The position numbers were made by a program, and so were the translations under genes. Below, piece by piece: positions 1-5,321 of a stretch of DNA of 5,321 nt (its first letter is position 1; each line of letters opens with the position of its first letter). Under the pieces are notes generated by a model. It was not told the DNA's origin. It made no database searches and saw only the letters and a list, made by a program, of their open reading frames with translations. The stretch is from Candidatus Coatesiibacteriota bacterium (GTDB taxonomy: Bacteria; B130-G9): positions 1 through 5,321 of the forward strand of contig JAFGIT010000268.1 of NCBI GenBank assembly GCA_016929465.1. Direction: 5' to 3'.

Positions 1-247
1 GGTTGGCAAAATCGATCGGCTGTCTGGTTTGTATGCTCGAAGTGCTTTTCTCAAAACCGATCAAATGTTGCGAAGAGCGGCTGCGAGATCGGAGCAATAG
101 ACGACGGCGAGCAACCCTTCTACTCTATCGCGTTCTCATACGAATGAGAGAGAGACTCATCTACGGTCTTCTCAAAATCTTGAGACTGACCTGTAAAAGA
201 AGCGCTTCATCGAACAGCGCGTAGCATTCGCTGGTCCGGGTCAGGCC
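1..247. other. Left-edge region with no supported gene
   Basis: I see no convincing gene here. A plus-strand frame is open from the left edge to a TAG at 222-224, so it could be the tail of a gene entering the window and converging on mazG. Its product is very rich in Arg, Cys and Ser with no recognisable motif, and no SD precedes an internal start, so I do not call it. The minus-strand frames are broken by stops every few tens of codons. The stretch carries the probable mazG terminator (195-220) and two small hairpins, TCTCAT/ATGAGA at 134-149 and TCTCAA/TTGAGA at 170-185. Confidence 0.4.
195..220 (-). terminator. Probable intrinsic terminator of mazG
   Basis: Read on the minus strand, a 5-bp stem GCGCT/AGCGC (216-220 with 202-206) encloses a 9-nt loop and is followed at once by TTCTTTT (201-195). 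It starts about 27 nt past the mazG stop codon. The stem is short, so the call is moderate. Position and T-tract both fit Rho-independent termination of leftward transcription. Confidence 0.45.
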
Positions 248-1036
248 TCATTTCCGTTGGCGGCGTTTGGATTCGTCCCACAGAAAATCCATTAGCTCCA
301 GAGAGGCTTCATCCGGTGACTTGCCCTGCTCTCTCAGAGCATCCTCAACGTATTTGAAGCGGCCCTCGAATCTCTGTACGGCATCCCTGAGAGCGTCGTC
401 TGGGTTTGACTTGAGATACCGGCCAAGGTTGATAGCAATCATTAGAAGGTCACCATATTCCTCGTGAATGCGCTCCCGTGCACCCTCCTGCAGAGCGCAT
501 CGAAGCTCGTGCAATTCTTCGATTACTTTATCGATAGCGCCACTCACATCTGGCCACTCGAAGCCGACGCGGGCCACTTTCTCCTGCACCACGAGTGCCT
601 GCATGAATCCGGGTTGACTCCTTGGGATCTCCGCGAGCACCGACTTCGATCCTCGCTCTGATTTTTTTATCTCTTCCCATTTCTTGAGAACGTCTGCCGA
701 ATCGGCGACTTCTTCCTGTGCAAAGACGTGAGGATGCCTCCTGATAAGCTTCTCCACGGCCGCAGTAAGCACTTCTCGCATACCGAATTCGCCCATTTCC
801 TGCGAGATCCGAGCGTGAAAGACGATCTGCATCATCAGGTCGCCGAGCTCCTGCGCGAACATATCCGGCTTATTCTGATGAATTGCGTCGAGCGCCTCAT
901 AGGCTTCCTCAATCAGGTTCATCTTGACCGACTCCCTGGTTTGCTCGCGGTCCCAGGGACAGCCGTTTTCCCCGCGCAAGGTGGCGATTATTTCAATGAG
1001 CTTCCTAAAGAGCTCATCGACACTCATGCTACTCAA
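248..1036 (-). CDS. mazG: MazG, nucleoside triphosphate pyrophosphohydrolase
   Basis: Cytoplasmic all-alpha NTP pyrophosphohydrolase that hydrolyses (d)NTPs to NMP and pyrophosphate. The family removes aberrant nucleotides, and in E. coli it affects ppGpp levels. The 262 residues match full-length two-domain MazG (E. coli about 263). Domain 1 has GCPWD at 25-29, EExxE at E43/E44/E47 and ExxxD-type ligands E63/D66, followed by RRHPHVF at 99-105. Domain 2 starts near GFEWPD (158-163) and has E173/E174/E177 and E192/E193/D196, so metal ligands are visible in both. The start is uncertain: TTG at 1036 has GAGG 8 nt upstream, while in-frame ATG at 1027 (259 aa) would be 17 nt from it and otherwise has only a weak GAG. 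Family identity is not affected. A terminator separates it from the porin upstream, so it probably has its own promoter, which I could not locate. Confidence 0.96.
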   Translation of the reverse strand: MSSMSVDELFRKLIEIIATLRGENGCPWDREQTRESVKMNLIEEAYEALDAIHQNKPDMFAQELGDLMMQIVFHARISQEMGEFGMREVLTAAVEKLIRRHPHVFAQEEVADSADVLKKWEEIKKSERGSKSVLAEIPRSQPGFMQALVVQEKVARVGFEWPDVSGAIDKVIEELHELRCALQEGARERIHEEYGDLLMIAINLGRYLKSNPDDALRDAVQRFEGRFKYVEDALREQGKSPDEASLELMDFLWDESKRRQRK

Positions 1037-1171
1037 ATCCCAGACCTCAATATCCTTCGGTCAATAGGTTTCAGAATACCTCAAGCCAGATGAGTCGCGT
1101 GCCTGGGGATATCTGAGCCTTCAGCTATCGGCAGGACCTGCCTCCCGCACGCACTTAGCATCCAGTTTCCA

Positions 1172-1214
1172 GCCAACAAAACGAAGGGGCAGACAACCCT
1201 AAGGCGTCTGCCCC
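1172..1214 (-). terminator. Strong intrinsic terminator of the porin gene
   Basis: A perfect 9-bp GC-rich stem, GGGGCAGAC (1186-1194) with GTCTGCCCC (1206-1214), encloses an 11-nt loop. On the minus strand it is followed by the T-rich run TTCGTTTTGTTGG (1185-1173). It lies about 52 nt past the porin stop. The plus-strand side has no T-run, so it should act only on leftward transcription, separating the porin from mazG. Confidence 0.8.
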
Positions 1215-1266
1215 ATCGATTATTATCAGCTTTCACGCGCCAGTTCGTCGCCCGGCGCAACCGATT

Positions 1267-2343
1267 TTAGAAGTAGCCTTGCAGCTGAGCCACGAAGATG
1301 TTGTCCGCGACTTCACAGCCTGGATGATTATCGTTGATATTCCAGATGTAGTTCAGCTGAAGCTTGGCATAGTTCTGGTCGATGAAGACATTCAGACCAT
1401 AAGTGATGAGCCTTCCTAGATCGCCGATAACATGCTTGTCAGTATCGGGATCGAGGTATTCATACCTTACGACCGGCTCGACCGTGTGGAAGTAGTCATA
1501 GCCGGTGTCGATCTTGTAGCCCATATACACGTACCAGCCATATCCATTTTCGGACTTGTCGGTGAATCCGAAGGCATTGATCTGATTGAGGTTATTATGC
1601 TTCATTCCGATCCATTCACCGGCGAGATCCAGCCCCTGAAAATCAATGGCCAGACCCGCGCTATACTGCTGGTATTCGTCGTGCCCGTTACCAAAATTCT
1701 TGGCCCCATGTGTGCCACGTGCATAGTTACCGAAGAACTTCACACCCTTGGTCGGCTGCAGACAAGCCCTGGCAACCCATTCCTTCTGGTCGTTATTGTC
1801 GCCCTGATTGACGCCGGTTCCGTTATATGCACCACCCTCAACGAGGAACATGGTGAAATCGTCCTTCTCGAAATGGAAGGTCGCCGAGGCACCGATGTCA
1901 CGATTCGCTGGGAGATGTCCCCACTGATTTGCGCCTCTCACGAAGCTGGTAGGAATCGCATAGTAGATGAACGGCAAAGCGCTAGTAGATGTCAGCGACT
2001 CGTATGTCCCGGGCTTATACATCTGCCCGAAGCTCAAATCAACGTGCGGGATATACTTGAGTGTAATGAAAGCGTCCATCAGCGCGGGGTTGTGATCAAG
2101 CTTCATCAGGAATTTGAAGTCGACCTTCTCATACACCGAGCCACTTGCGCAAAGCCATACGCGCCTCAGCTCAAAAGTATCGGACATCTCATCTTCCTCG
2201 AACTCAGCATAGTAAGTCTGAATAAGACCTTTTAGCTGGAGCTCTCCGTGGGCGTGCTTCACTGTCAGAATGTCGCAAAATGCGCTGCTTCCGACGAGAG
2301 CAACCGCCATCGCCAACAGCCAAATCGCTGTTCTTCTAGTCAT
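1267..2343 (-). CDS. Outer-membrane porin, phosphate-selective porin O/P-like
   Basis: Predicted outer-membrane beta-barrel for passive uptake of small solutes. The 358 residues begin with a signal peptide: Arg3/Arg4, a hydrophobic stretch at about 7-20, and likely cleavage near residue 23 (Ala-Phe-Cys). The mature part alternates polar and aromatic/hydrophobic residues, is rich in Tyr, Phe, Gly and Asn, and ends QGYF, the C-terminal aromatic expected of a BAM substrate. The stretch from FELRRVW (57-63) through the Gly-Gln-Met-Tyr-Lys-Pro segment (106-111), SALPFIYY (121-128) and DIGASATF (149-156) resembles the O/P porin family (PF07396). Anion selectivity cannot be read from sequence, so phosphate specificity is not claimed. 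ATG at 2343 has GAGGAG about 11 nt upstream. It is a single-gene unit with a candidate promoter at 2391-2419 and a terminator at 1172-1214. Residue-level family recognition is by eye. Confidence 0.85.
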   Translation of the reverse strand: MTRRTAIWLLAMAVALVGSSAFCDILTVKHAHGELQLKGLIQTYYAEFEEDEMSDTFELRRVWLCASGSVYEKVDFKFLMKLDHNPALMDAFITLKYIPHVDLSFGQMYKPGTYESLTSTSALPFIYYAIPTSFVRGANQWGHLPANRDIGASATFHFEKDDFTMFLVEGGAYNGTGVNQGDNNDQKEWVARACLQPTKGVKFFGNYARGTHGAKNFGNGHDEYQQYSAGLAIDFQGLDLAGEWIGMKHNNLNQINAFGFTDKSENGYGWYVYMGYKIDTGYDYFHTVEPVVRYEYLDPDTDKHVIGDLGRLITYGLNVFIDQNYAKLQLNYIWNINDNHPGCEVADNIFVAQLQGYF

Positions 2344-2381
2344 TGTCTGCGTGTCTCCTCTTCCTTAGGTTTAAGAATTAC

Positions 2382-2393
2382 GTTAGAGCTAAC
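2382..2393. promoter_or_regulatory. Small palindrome at the porin promoter, possible operator
   Basis: GTTAG-AG-CTAAC is a perfect 5-bp inverted repeat with a 2-nt centre. It overlaps the candidate -10 element and start site of the porin, where a repressor site would sit. It is too short to be convincing alone, and no regulator gene is in the window. Confidence 0.2.
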
Positions 2394-2419
2394 ATACTCT
2401 CAAGATTTCACGGTCACAA
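2391..2419 (-). promoter_or_regulatory. Candidate sigma-70-type promoter for the porin
   Basis: On the minus strand, TTGTGA (plus 2414-2419) and TATGTT (plus 2391-2396) are separated by exactly 17 nt, each matching 4 of 6 consensus bases. Transcription would start near 2384 and give a leader of about 40 nt ending in the porin SD. The match is modest, and such pairs occur by chance in AT-rich spacers. Confidence 0.3.
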
Positions 2420-2511
2420 CAATCATGTGCAGGCAATCCAGATCAGTCCAAGGAATCTTCGCCCTAATATTTCGGCTGCCCGCTATTCTATTAGTAACTA
2501 GATTGCTGCTG

Positions 2512-2539
2512 GCCAATCACAAAAAGCCCTGCCAATCAC
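2512..2539 (+). repeat. Direct repeat of GCCAATCAC, 19-bp period
   Basis: Two exact 9-nt copies start at 2512 and 2531. A degenerate copy, GCCAACGAC (7 of 9), starts at 2571, 40 bp further on. Spacing near two and four helical turns is the pattern of binding sites on one DNA face. Only two copies are exact, so chance is a real alternative. Confidence 0.35.
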
Positions 2540-2633
2540 CTCCCTCACATTCTATCTGAAGTGATCGTTTGCCAACGACTGCCGTAAGCAATATCGACGC
2601 TGACATAATAGATTCTCAAACACAGCAACCATT

Positions 2634-2649
2634 ACTTAAATATTTAGGT
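2634..2649. repeat. AT-rich imperfect palindrome
   Basis: The core TAAATATTTA (2637-2646) is a perfect 10-bp palindrome. One mismatched pair (2636/2647) is followed by two more matching pairs, giving 16 bp in all. It lies roughly midway between the candidate porin and M28 promoters, so it could be a shared regulator site. That role is inference. Confidence 0.3.
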
Positions 2650-2730
2650 TATGTGAAGCTGTTGTCAATGTCAAATGTTTTTCGCGATGGCTTCCCCTTG
2701 GATGCAAATTCAAGCATCAGATGATGGTCA

Positions 2731-2759
2731 TTGACGGCTTTCCACGGGCGGTTTACCAT
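2731..2759 (+). promoter_or_regulatory. Candidate promoter for the M28 lipoprotein gene
   Basis: TTGACG (2731-2736, 5 of 6 matches to the -35 consensus) is followed after 17 nt by TACCAT (2754-2759, 4 of 6 matches to the -10). Transcription would start near 2766 and leave a leader of about 140 nt. That leader contains the short palindrome at 2847-2858 and the overlapping leader ORF at 2879-2929. Confidence 0.4.
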
Positions 2760-2878
2760 CCATTGAATGCAGATGGACGTCGGTGACCGGGCGACACTCA
2801 GAGCGCTGCCTGCTACCTATATAGCCTTGAATTGGCCGGGTCCATCTGGTAACTACCAATTATTGAGAGGCATCCGAA

Positions 2879-2929
2879 ATGGCTGGCAACGGACGTGAGG
2901 GATTCGATGGTATTACTGACGAGAAGTGA
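2879..2929 (+). CDS. Possible 16-residue leader ORF overlapping the M28 start
   Basis: ATG at 2879 is preceded by GAGAGG (2865-2870) with 8-nt spacing, as good an SD as that of any gene here. The frame runs 16 codons (it begins MAGNGREGFDG) to a TGA at 2927-2929, ending 20 nt inside the M28 gene in another frame. The peptide is hydrophilic and has no attenuator-like run of one amino acid. It could couple or limit translation of the M28 gene, or be chance. Another reading is that 2879 is the true M28 start and a frameshift or sequencing error follows. Against that, the peptide is not signal-like and ATG 2907 has its own SD. Confidence 0.3.
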   Translation: MAGNGREGFDGITDEK

Positions 2930-3899
2930 AAAGAATCATAGATCGAGATACAGGGGAGATGTACTAGCCGCACGCCGGCTCGCCGCGGCCGCGGCGATGC
3001 TCTTATTAGCGATGGTTCTCGCCTGCAATAATTCGGATGTCGATTTCACACCACCGCCAACGCCGGCTCCCGTCCCGTTTGATGCGGATAGGGCGTTCTC
3101 TCACCTGATTGCTCAGGTCGGCTTCGGCCCGAGAGTGCCGGGCTCTCGAGGACACACTGAATGCCAGGACTATATAATGAGGCATTTGTCGGCGACAGCA
3201 CGATCGATCCAGACGCAGCGTTTCGAGATCGAATGTTACGGAGATGGAATATTCGGCACGAACATACTTGCGAGTTTCGGGCGAGGCGACCTCTCGCCGA
3301 TGCTGTTCGCATGCCATTGGGACACTCGTCCAGTGGCAGATAAGGACCCATTCATGGAGAACCGGCACAAGCCGATACCCGGGGCGAATGACGGAGCATC
3401 GGGAGTCGCCGTATTGCTCGAGCTAGCTACACAATTCCATGCCAATCCACCCAAGAGGGAGGTTGTCCTCGCCTTCCTGGATGCTGAGGATTCGGGCGAT
3501 TATGAGAGCTGCAAGTATTGCATAGGCTCATATCAACTTGGGCAAGAATTGGATACCTATTTTCCGAACCGGCCGGTCTTCGGTGTTCTGATCGACATGA
3601 TAGGTGACAAGGACCTGTCGATTCCGAAAGAGGCATATTCCTCAGCTCTTGCCCCAGACGTGGTTTCGAGGGTCTGGGGTATCGCGCGGCGTCTCGGCTA
3701 CTCTCAATTCAAGGATGAACTCGGGAATCCAGTGTTTGACGACCACGTGTGGCTGAACCGCGCCGGCATTCCCACGATCGATATTATAGATTTCGACTAT
3801 CCCGTCTGGCATACACTCGGAGATACTCCTGACAACTGCAGCAAGACATCACTCAAAGCGGTGGGCGATGTCCTTTACGTTCTTGCCAATGAAGATTAA
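2907..3899 (+). CDS. Lipoprotein M28-family enzyme, glutaminyl-peptide cyclotransferase-like
   Basis: Zinc-dependent enzyme of the M28/glutaminyl cyclase fold. Cyclases convert N-terminal Gln to pyroglutamate, while M28 peptidases remove N-terminal residues. The 330 residues begin with a basic N-region, a hydrophobic stretch (about 25-39) and a lipobox-like VLAC with Cys40, then a Pro-rich linker (49-57), so it is probably a membrane-anchored lipoprotein facing the periplasm. Candidate metal and catalytic residues are H137/D139 (HWD), D162 (NDGASG), E194/D195 (LDAED), D230 (LIDMIGD), D278/D279/H280 and H302. The DDH...AGIP...VWHT block (278-303) closely resembles animal glutaminyl cyclase (DDH...GVP...VWHT), favouring the cyclase branch. 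ATG 2907 is chosen because GAGGG lies 5 nt upstream; GTG at 2895 would add four residues. A CxxC at 202-205 is of unknown meaning. Substrate cannot be settled from sequence. Confidence 0.85.
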   Translation: MVLLTRSEKNHRSRYRGDVLAARRLAAAAAMLLLAMVLACNNSDVDFTPPPTPAPVPFDADRAFSHLIAQVGFGPRVPGSRGHTECQDYIMRHLSATARSIQTQRFEIECYGDGIFGTNILASFGRGDLSPMLFACHWDTRPVADKDPFMENRHKPIPGANDGASGVAVLLELATQFHANPPKREVVLAFLDAEDSGDYESCKYCIGSYQLGQELDTYFPNRPVFGVLIDMIGDKDLSIPKEAYSSALAPDVVSRVWGIARRLGYSQFKDELGNPVFDDHVWLNRAGIPTIDIIDFDYPVWHTLGDTPDNCSKTSLKAVGDVLYVLANED

Positions 3900-3907
3900 T
3901 CTCCAAT

Positions 3908-3946
3908 GAGAGGAGGTCCTGCCTCTCTTCCGGTGACCTTTTCTTT
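3908..3946 (+). terminator. Weak hairpin after the M28 gene, possible terminator
   Basis: GAGAGG (3908-3913) can pair with CCTCTC (3922-3927) around an 8-nt loop just after the M28 stop. An alternative stem, AGGTC (3914-3918) with GACCT (3935-3939), runs straight into TTTCTTT (3940-3946). Neither is strong. It may only partly end transcription before the next gene. Confidence 0.35.
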
Positions 3947-3993
3947 GATCTAATTGGGATATTCAACCGACCTTTAATGAATAGGAGATCGTC

Positions 3994-4671
3994 ATGTTCT
4001 CACCCCCCGATTTATTCAGTCTGACCGACTTCGAACACAATGGAATCTTCGATGGGCTCAAGTATGCCTGGGAAGCGCTTCCGAGAATCGAGGATTACAT
4101 CAAATCCGTGATCAGGCCGGGAATTCACGGGGAGATCATGTCCAATGTGACCTTACTCGGGGATGTATTCATCGGTGAAGGGACGGTGGTCGAACCGGGC
4201 GCCTTCATCAATGGCCCCACGATTATAGGCAAGAACTGCCAGGTACGGCAGAATGCCTACATTCGTGGCTCGGTCCTGGTCGGGGATGGATGTGTGGTCG
4301 GTCATTCAACCGAGGTCAAGAACGCTCTATTCATGAATGCCTCGAACGCTCCGCACTTCAACTACGTGGGTGACAGCATCCTGGGCGCGGGTGCAAATCT
4401 CGGGGCGGGGACCAAGCTGTCGAATTTCAAGATCACCGTGGACAAAACAATAAAGATCAAAGTGGGAGACGAGGTCTTCGATACGGGATTGATCAAATTC
4501 GGCGCTATCCTCGGTGACGGAGTGCAGACGGGCTGCAATGCAGTTCTGAATCCGGGGACTCTTGTCGGACGAAGGTCCCAGATCTACGCCAATTCGCTGG
4601 TGCGCGGCTATATTCCGCCAAATACCATCGTGAAACTCAGGCAGAGCTTCGACTTATCCAATCTCACTTGA
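3994..4671 (+). CDS. Left-handed beta-helix acyltransferase, GlmU C-terminal-like
   Basis: Probable cytoplasmic acetyl-CoA-dependent sugar acyltransferase. A helical N-terminus of about 45 residues is followed by hexapeptide repeats forming a left-handed beta-helix (about 50-210; for example IGEGTV 60-65, IGKNCQ 78-83, VGDGCV 96-101). It aligns with the GlmU acetyltransferase domain: H121-x-x-Y124 matches catalytic H363/Y366 of E. coli GlmU, and N135 and N144 match N377 and N386, around LGAGT (136-140). The N-terminal uridylyltransferase Rossmann domain is absent, since 225 residues compares with about 456 for GlmU. ATG 3994 has AGGAG 6 nt upstream, so the shortness is not a mis-called start. 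Function could be GlcN-1-phosphate acetylation or acylation of another sugar nucleotide. It is 94 nt after the M28 gene and 90 nt before coaE. Confidence 0.82.
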   Translation: MFSPPDLFSLTDFEHNGIFDGLKYAWEALPRIEDYIKSVIRPGIHGEIMSNVTLLGDVFIGEGTVVEPGAFINGPTIIGKNCQVRQNAYIRGSVLVGDGCVVGHSTEVKNALFMNASNAPHFNYVGDSILGAGANLGAGTKLSNFKITVDKTIKIKVGDEVFDTGLIKFGAILGDGVQTGCNAVLNPGTLVGRRSQIYANSLVRGYIPPNTIVKLRQSFDLSNLT

Positions 4672-4734
4672 CATGATGAGGGCTGAACTGGTGGGGCTTG
4701 TCATTTGTTGCTTTGATTGGGAGCAAGTGTCAAG
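4667..4734 (+). promoter_or_regulatory. Nested inverted repeats in the coaE leader
   Basis: CTTGACA (4667-4673), overlapping the preceding stop codon, is repeated inverted and exactly as TGTCAAG (4728-4734). Inside lies a small hairpin, TTGCT (4708-4712) with AGCAA (4722-4726). No T-tract follows, so it is not a plus-strand terminator. The structure ends just before the coaE SD (4743-4750) and could affect RNA stability or translation. With 54 nt between the outer arms, chance is possible. Confidence 0.25.
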
Positions 4735-4761
4735 AATCCACAAAGGAGAGGATTTCGGAGC

Positions 4762-5321
4762 GTGTTTCTAGTAGGTCTTACGGGTGGCTTCGGAAGCGGG
4801 AAAAGCACGGTTGCGAGTTATCTCGGGGAGTTGGGACTCGCCGTTGTCAGCGCGGACGATCTTGCTAGGGAGGTCTGCGAGAAGGGCGAGCCGGCCTATC
4901 TCGATATCTTGACGACCTTCGGCGATAGCGTAGTGGCCGATGACGGCAATATCGACAGAAGACGACTCGGAGATATTGTCTTCAGCGATCCGGCCTCTTT
5001 GGCACGGCTCAACAGGATCGTTCATCCACGCATAATCGAGCGAGAGCAGAGCATCCTGGCGGAGCTCGAGGCCGGCAATCCCGACGCAATAGTCATATTG
5101 GATGTTCCGCTTCTGATCGAGGCTGAAAGGCATCACTTCGTAGACTTCGTCGTGGTGGTGAACGCTCCGACGGAGCAGCGACTCGAGAGGCTCAAGAAGC
5201 GCTTCGGCGATCTTGACCGGGCGGCTCTGGAGGCTCGCATGAATCAGCAGATTCCTCTCGAGGAGAAGATAAAGCTAGCAGACTACGTGATTGAGAATGG
5301 CGGCACCTTCGAGGGCACCAA
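4762..5321 (+). CDS. coaE: Dephospho-CoA kinase CoaE, 3' end cut by window
   Basis: Cytoplasmic kinase for the last step of CoA synthesis, phosphorylating the 3'-OH of the dephospho-CoA ribose with ATP. The 186 visible residues cover nearly all of the usual roughly 200. The P-loop GGFGSGKST is at 8-16. SADDLAR (30-36) aligns with the E. coli DADIIAR segment, so D32 matches catalytic D33, although the preceding Asp is Ser30 here. Then come DRRRLGDIVF (65-74), LNRIVHPRI (83-91), DVPLLIE (114-120), the lid-region NAPTEQRLERL (134-144) and ADYVIENGG (173-181), all family landmarks. The start is GTG at 4762, with AAGGAGAG ending 11 nt upstream and no better in-frame start. The reading frame is intact to the window edge. 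It probably shares a transcript with the preceding acyltransferase gene, or has a promoter I could not identify in the 90-nt gap. Confidence 0.96.
   Translation, partial: MFLVGLTGGFGSGKSTVASYLGELGLAVVSADDLAREVCEKGEPAYLDILTTFGDSVVADDGNIDRRRLGDIVFSDPASLARLNRIVHPRIIEREQSILAELEAGNPDAIVILDVPLLIEAERHHFVDFVVVVNAPTEQRLERLKKRFGDLDRAALEARMNQQIPLEEKIKLADYVIENGGTFEGT

Larger units (their letters stand above)
2344..2878. other. Divergent intergenic spacer between porin and M28 genes
   Basis: More than 500 bp lie between two divergent genes with no convincing protein gene on either strand. A plus-strand frame at 2248-2559 is mostly antisense to the porin start and looks like chance. The spacer contains the candidate porin promoter and its palindrome (2382-2419), two GCCAATCAC repeats (2512-2539), an AT-rich 16-bp imperfect palindrome (2634-2649), a tandem TGTCAA pair (2663-2674), a candidate rightward promoter (2731-2759) and a second short palindrome, TGGTA-AC-TACCA (2847-2858). 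Both outward genes encode envelope proteins, so common control is possible but not shown. Confidence 0.6.

Noticed and set aside
3-224. Open plus-strand frame from the left edge, 73 codons
   Set aside because: It could be a gene tail, but composition (Arg/Cys-rich), lack of motifs and the missing upstream context do not support a call.
1432-2235. 267-codon open frame on the plus strand opposite the porin
   Set aside because: It is fully antisense to a clearly recognisable porin. Its product shows no domain, and the long opening is explained by the porin's codon bias.
2248-2559. 103-codon plus-strand frame running from the porin signal-peptide region into the spacer
   Set aside because: It begins antisense to the porin, has no SD, and gives a Ser/Cys/Arg-rich product without motifs.
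2907-3025. Twin-arginine export signal in the M28 protein
   Set aside because: There is an RR pair before the hydrophobic stretch, but the context (ARRLAA) lacks the SRRxFLK pattern. A Sec-type lipoprotein signal fits better.
4668-4696. Perfect TTGACA at the end of the acyltransferase gene as a coaE promoter
   Set aside because: At 16-18 nt spacing the -10 position is G-rich (around GTGGGG), with no resemblance to TATAAT.
4673-4771. 32-codon frame starting ATG ATG between the acyltransferase gene and coaE
   Set aside because: No SD precedes it, it overlaps the coaE start in another frame, and the product has no recognisable feature.
4768-5136. 122-codon minus-strand frame opposite coaE
   Set aside because: It is a shadow of coaE, whose P-loop and other motifs are unambiguous on the plus strand.

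Overview
This looks like ordinary chromosomal sequence from a Gram-negative (two-membrane) bacterium. It encodes a signal-peptide-bearing outer-membrane porin ending in Phe and a lipoprotein with a lipobox-like Cys. Base composition is moderate, and most genes have clear Shine-Dalgarno (SD) sites. Pairing an O/P-type porin with a lipid-anchored glutaminyl-cyclase-like M28 protein would fit an uncultivated FCB-type or neighbouring candidate phylum. That placement is a weak inference, and nothing in the window fixes the taxon. I see no transposon, phage, CRISPR, tRNA or rRNA sequence.

Layout: bases 1-247 hold no gene I can support, only a weak intrinsic terminator for the next gene. mazG (248-1036, minus) is a complete two-domain NTP pyrophosphohydrolase. 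A porin (1267-2343, minus) lies upstream of mazG, but a strong terminator between them (1172-1214) makes them separate units. A divergent spacer of about 535-560 bp (2344 to 2878/2906) holds candidate promoters for both directions, several small palindromes, a 9-nt direct repeat and a short leader ORF with a good SD. On the plus strand follow a lipoprotein M28/glutaminyl-cyclase-like enzyme (2907-3899), a standalone left-handed beta-helix acyltransferase resembling the C-terminal half of GlmU (3994-4671), and coaE (4762 to the right edge, missing about its last 15-25 residues).

How the genes relate: mazG (nucleotide sanitation), coaE (last step of CoA synthesis) and the GlmU-like protein (probably acetyl-CoA-dependent sugar acetylation) are cytoplasmic housekeeping functions. 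The porin and the M28 lipoprotein act at the envelope, and their divergent arrangement permits shared control across the spacer. The GlmU-like gene and coaE could be co-transcribed and are linked only loosely through CoA. I found no clear new multi-gene system. The items most worth a second look are the overlapping leader ORF before the M28 gene, the cyclase-versus-peptidase question for that enzyme, and the pyrophosphorylase-less GlmU-like protein that keeps the acetyltransferase residues.
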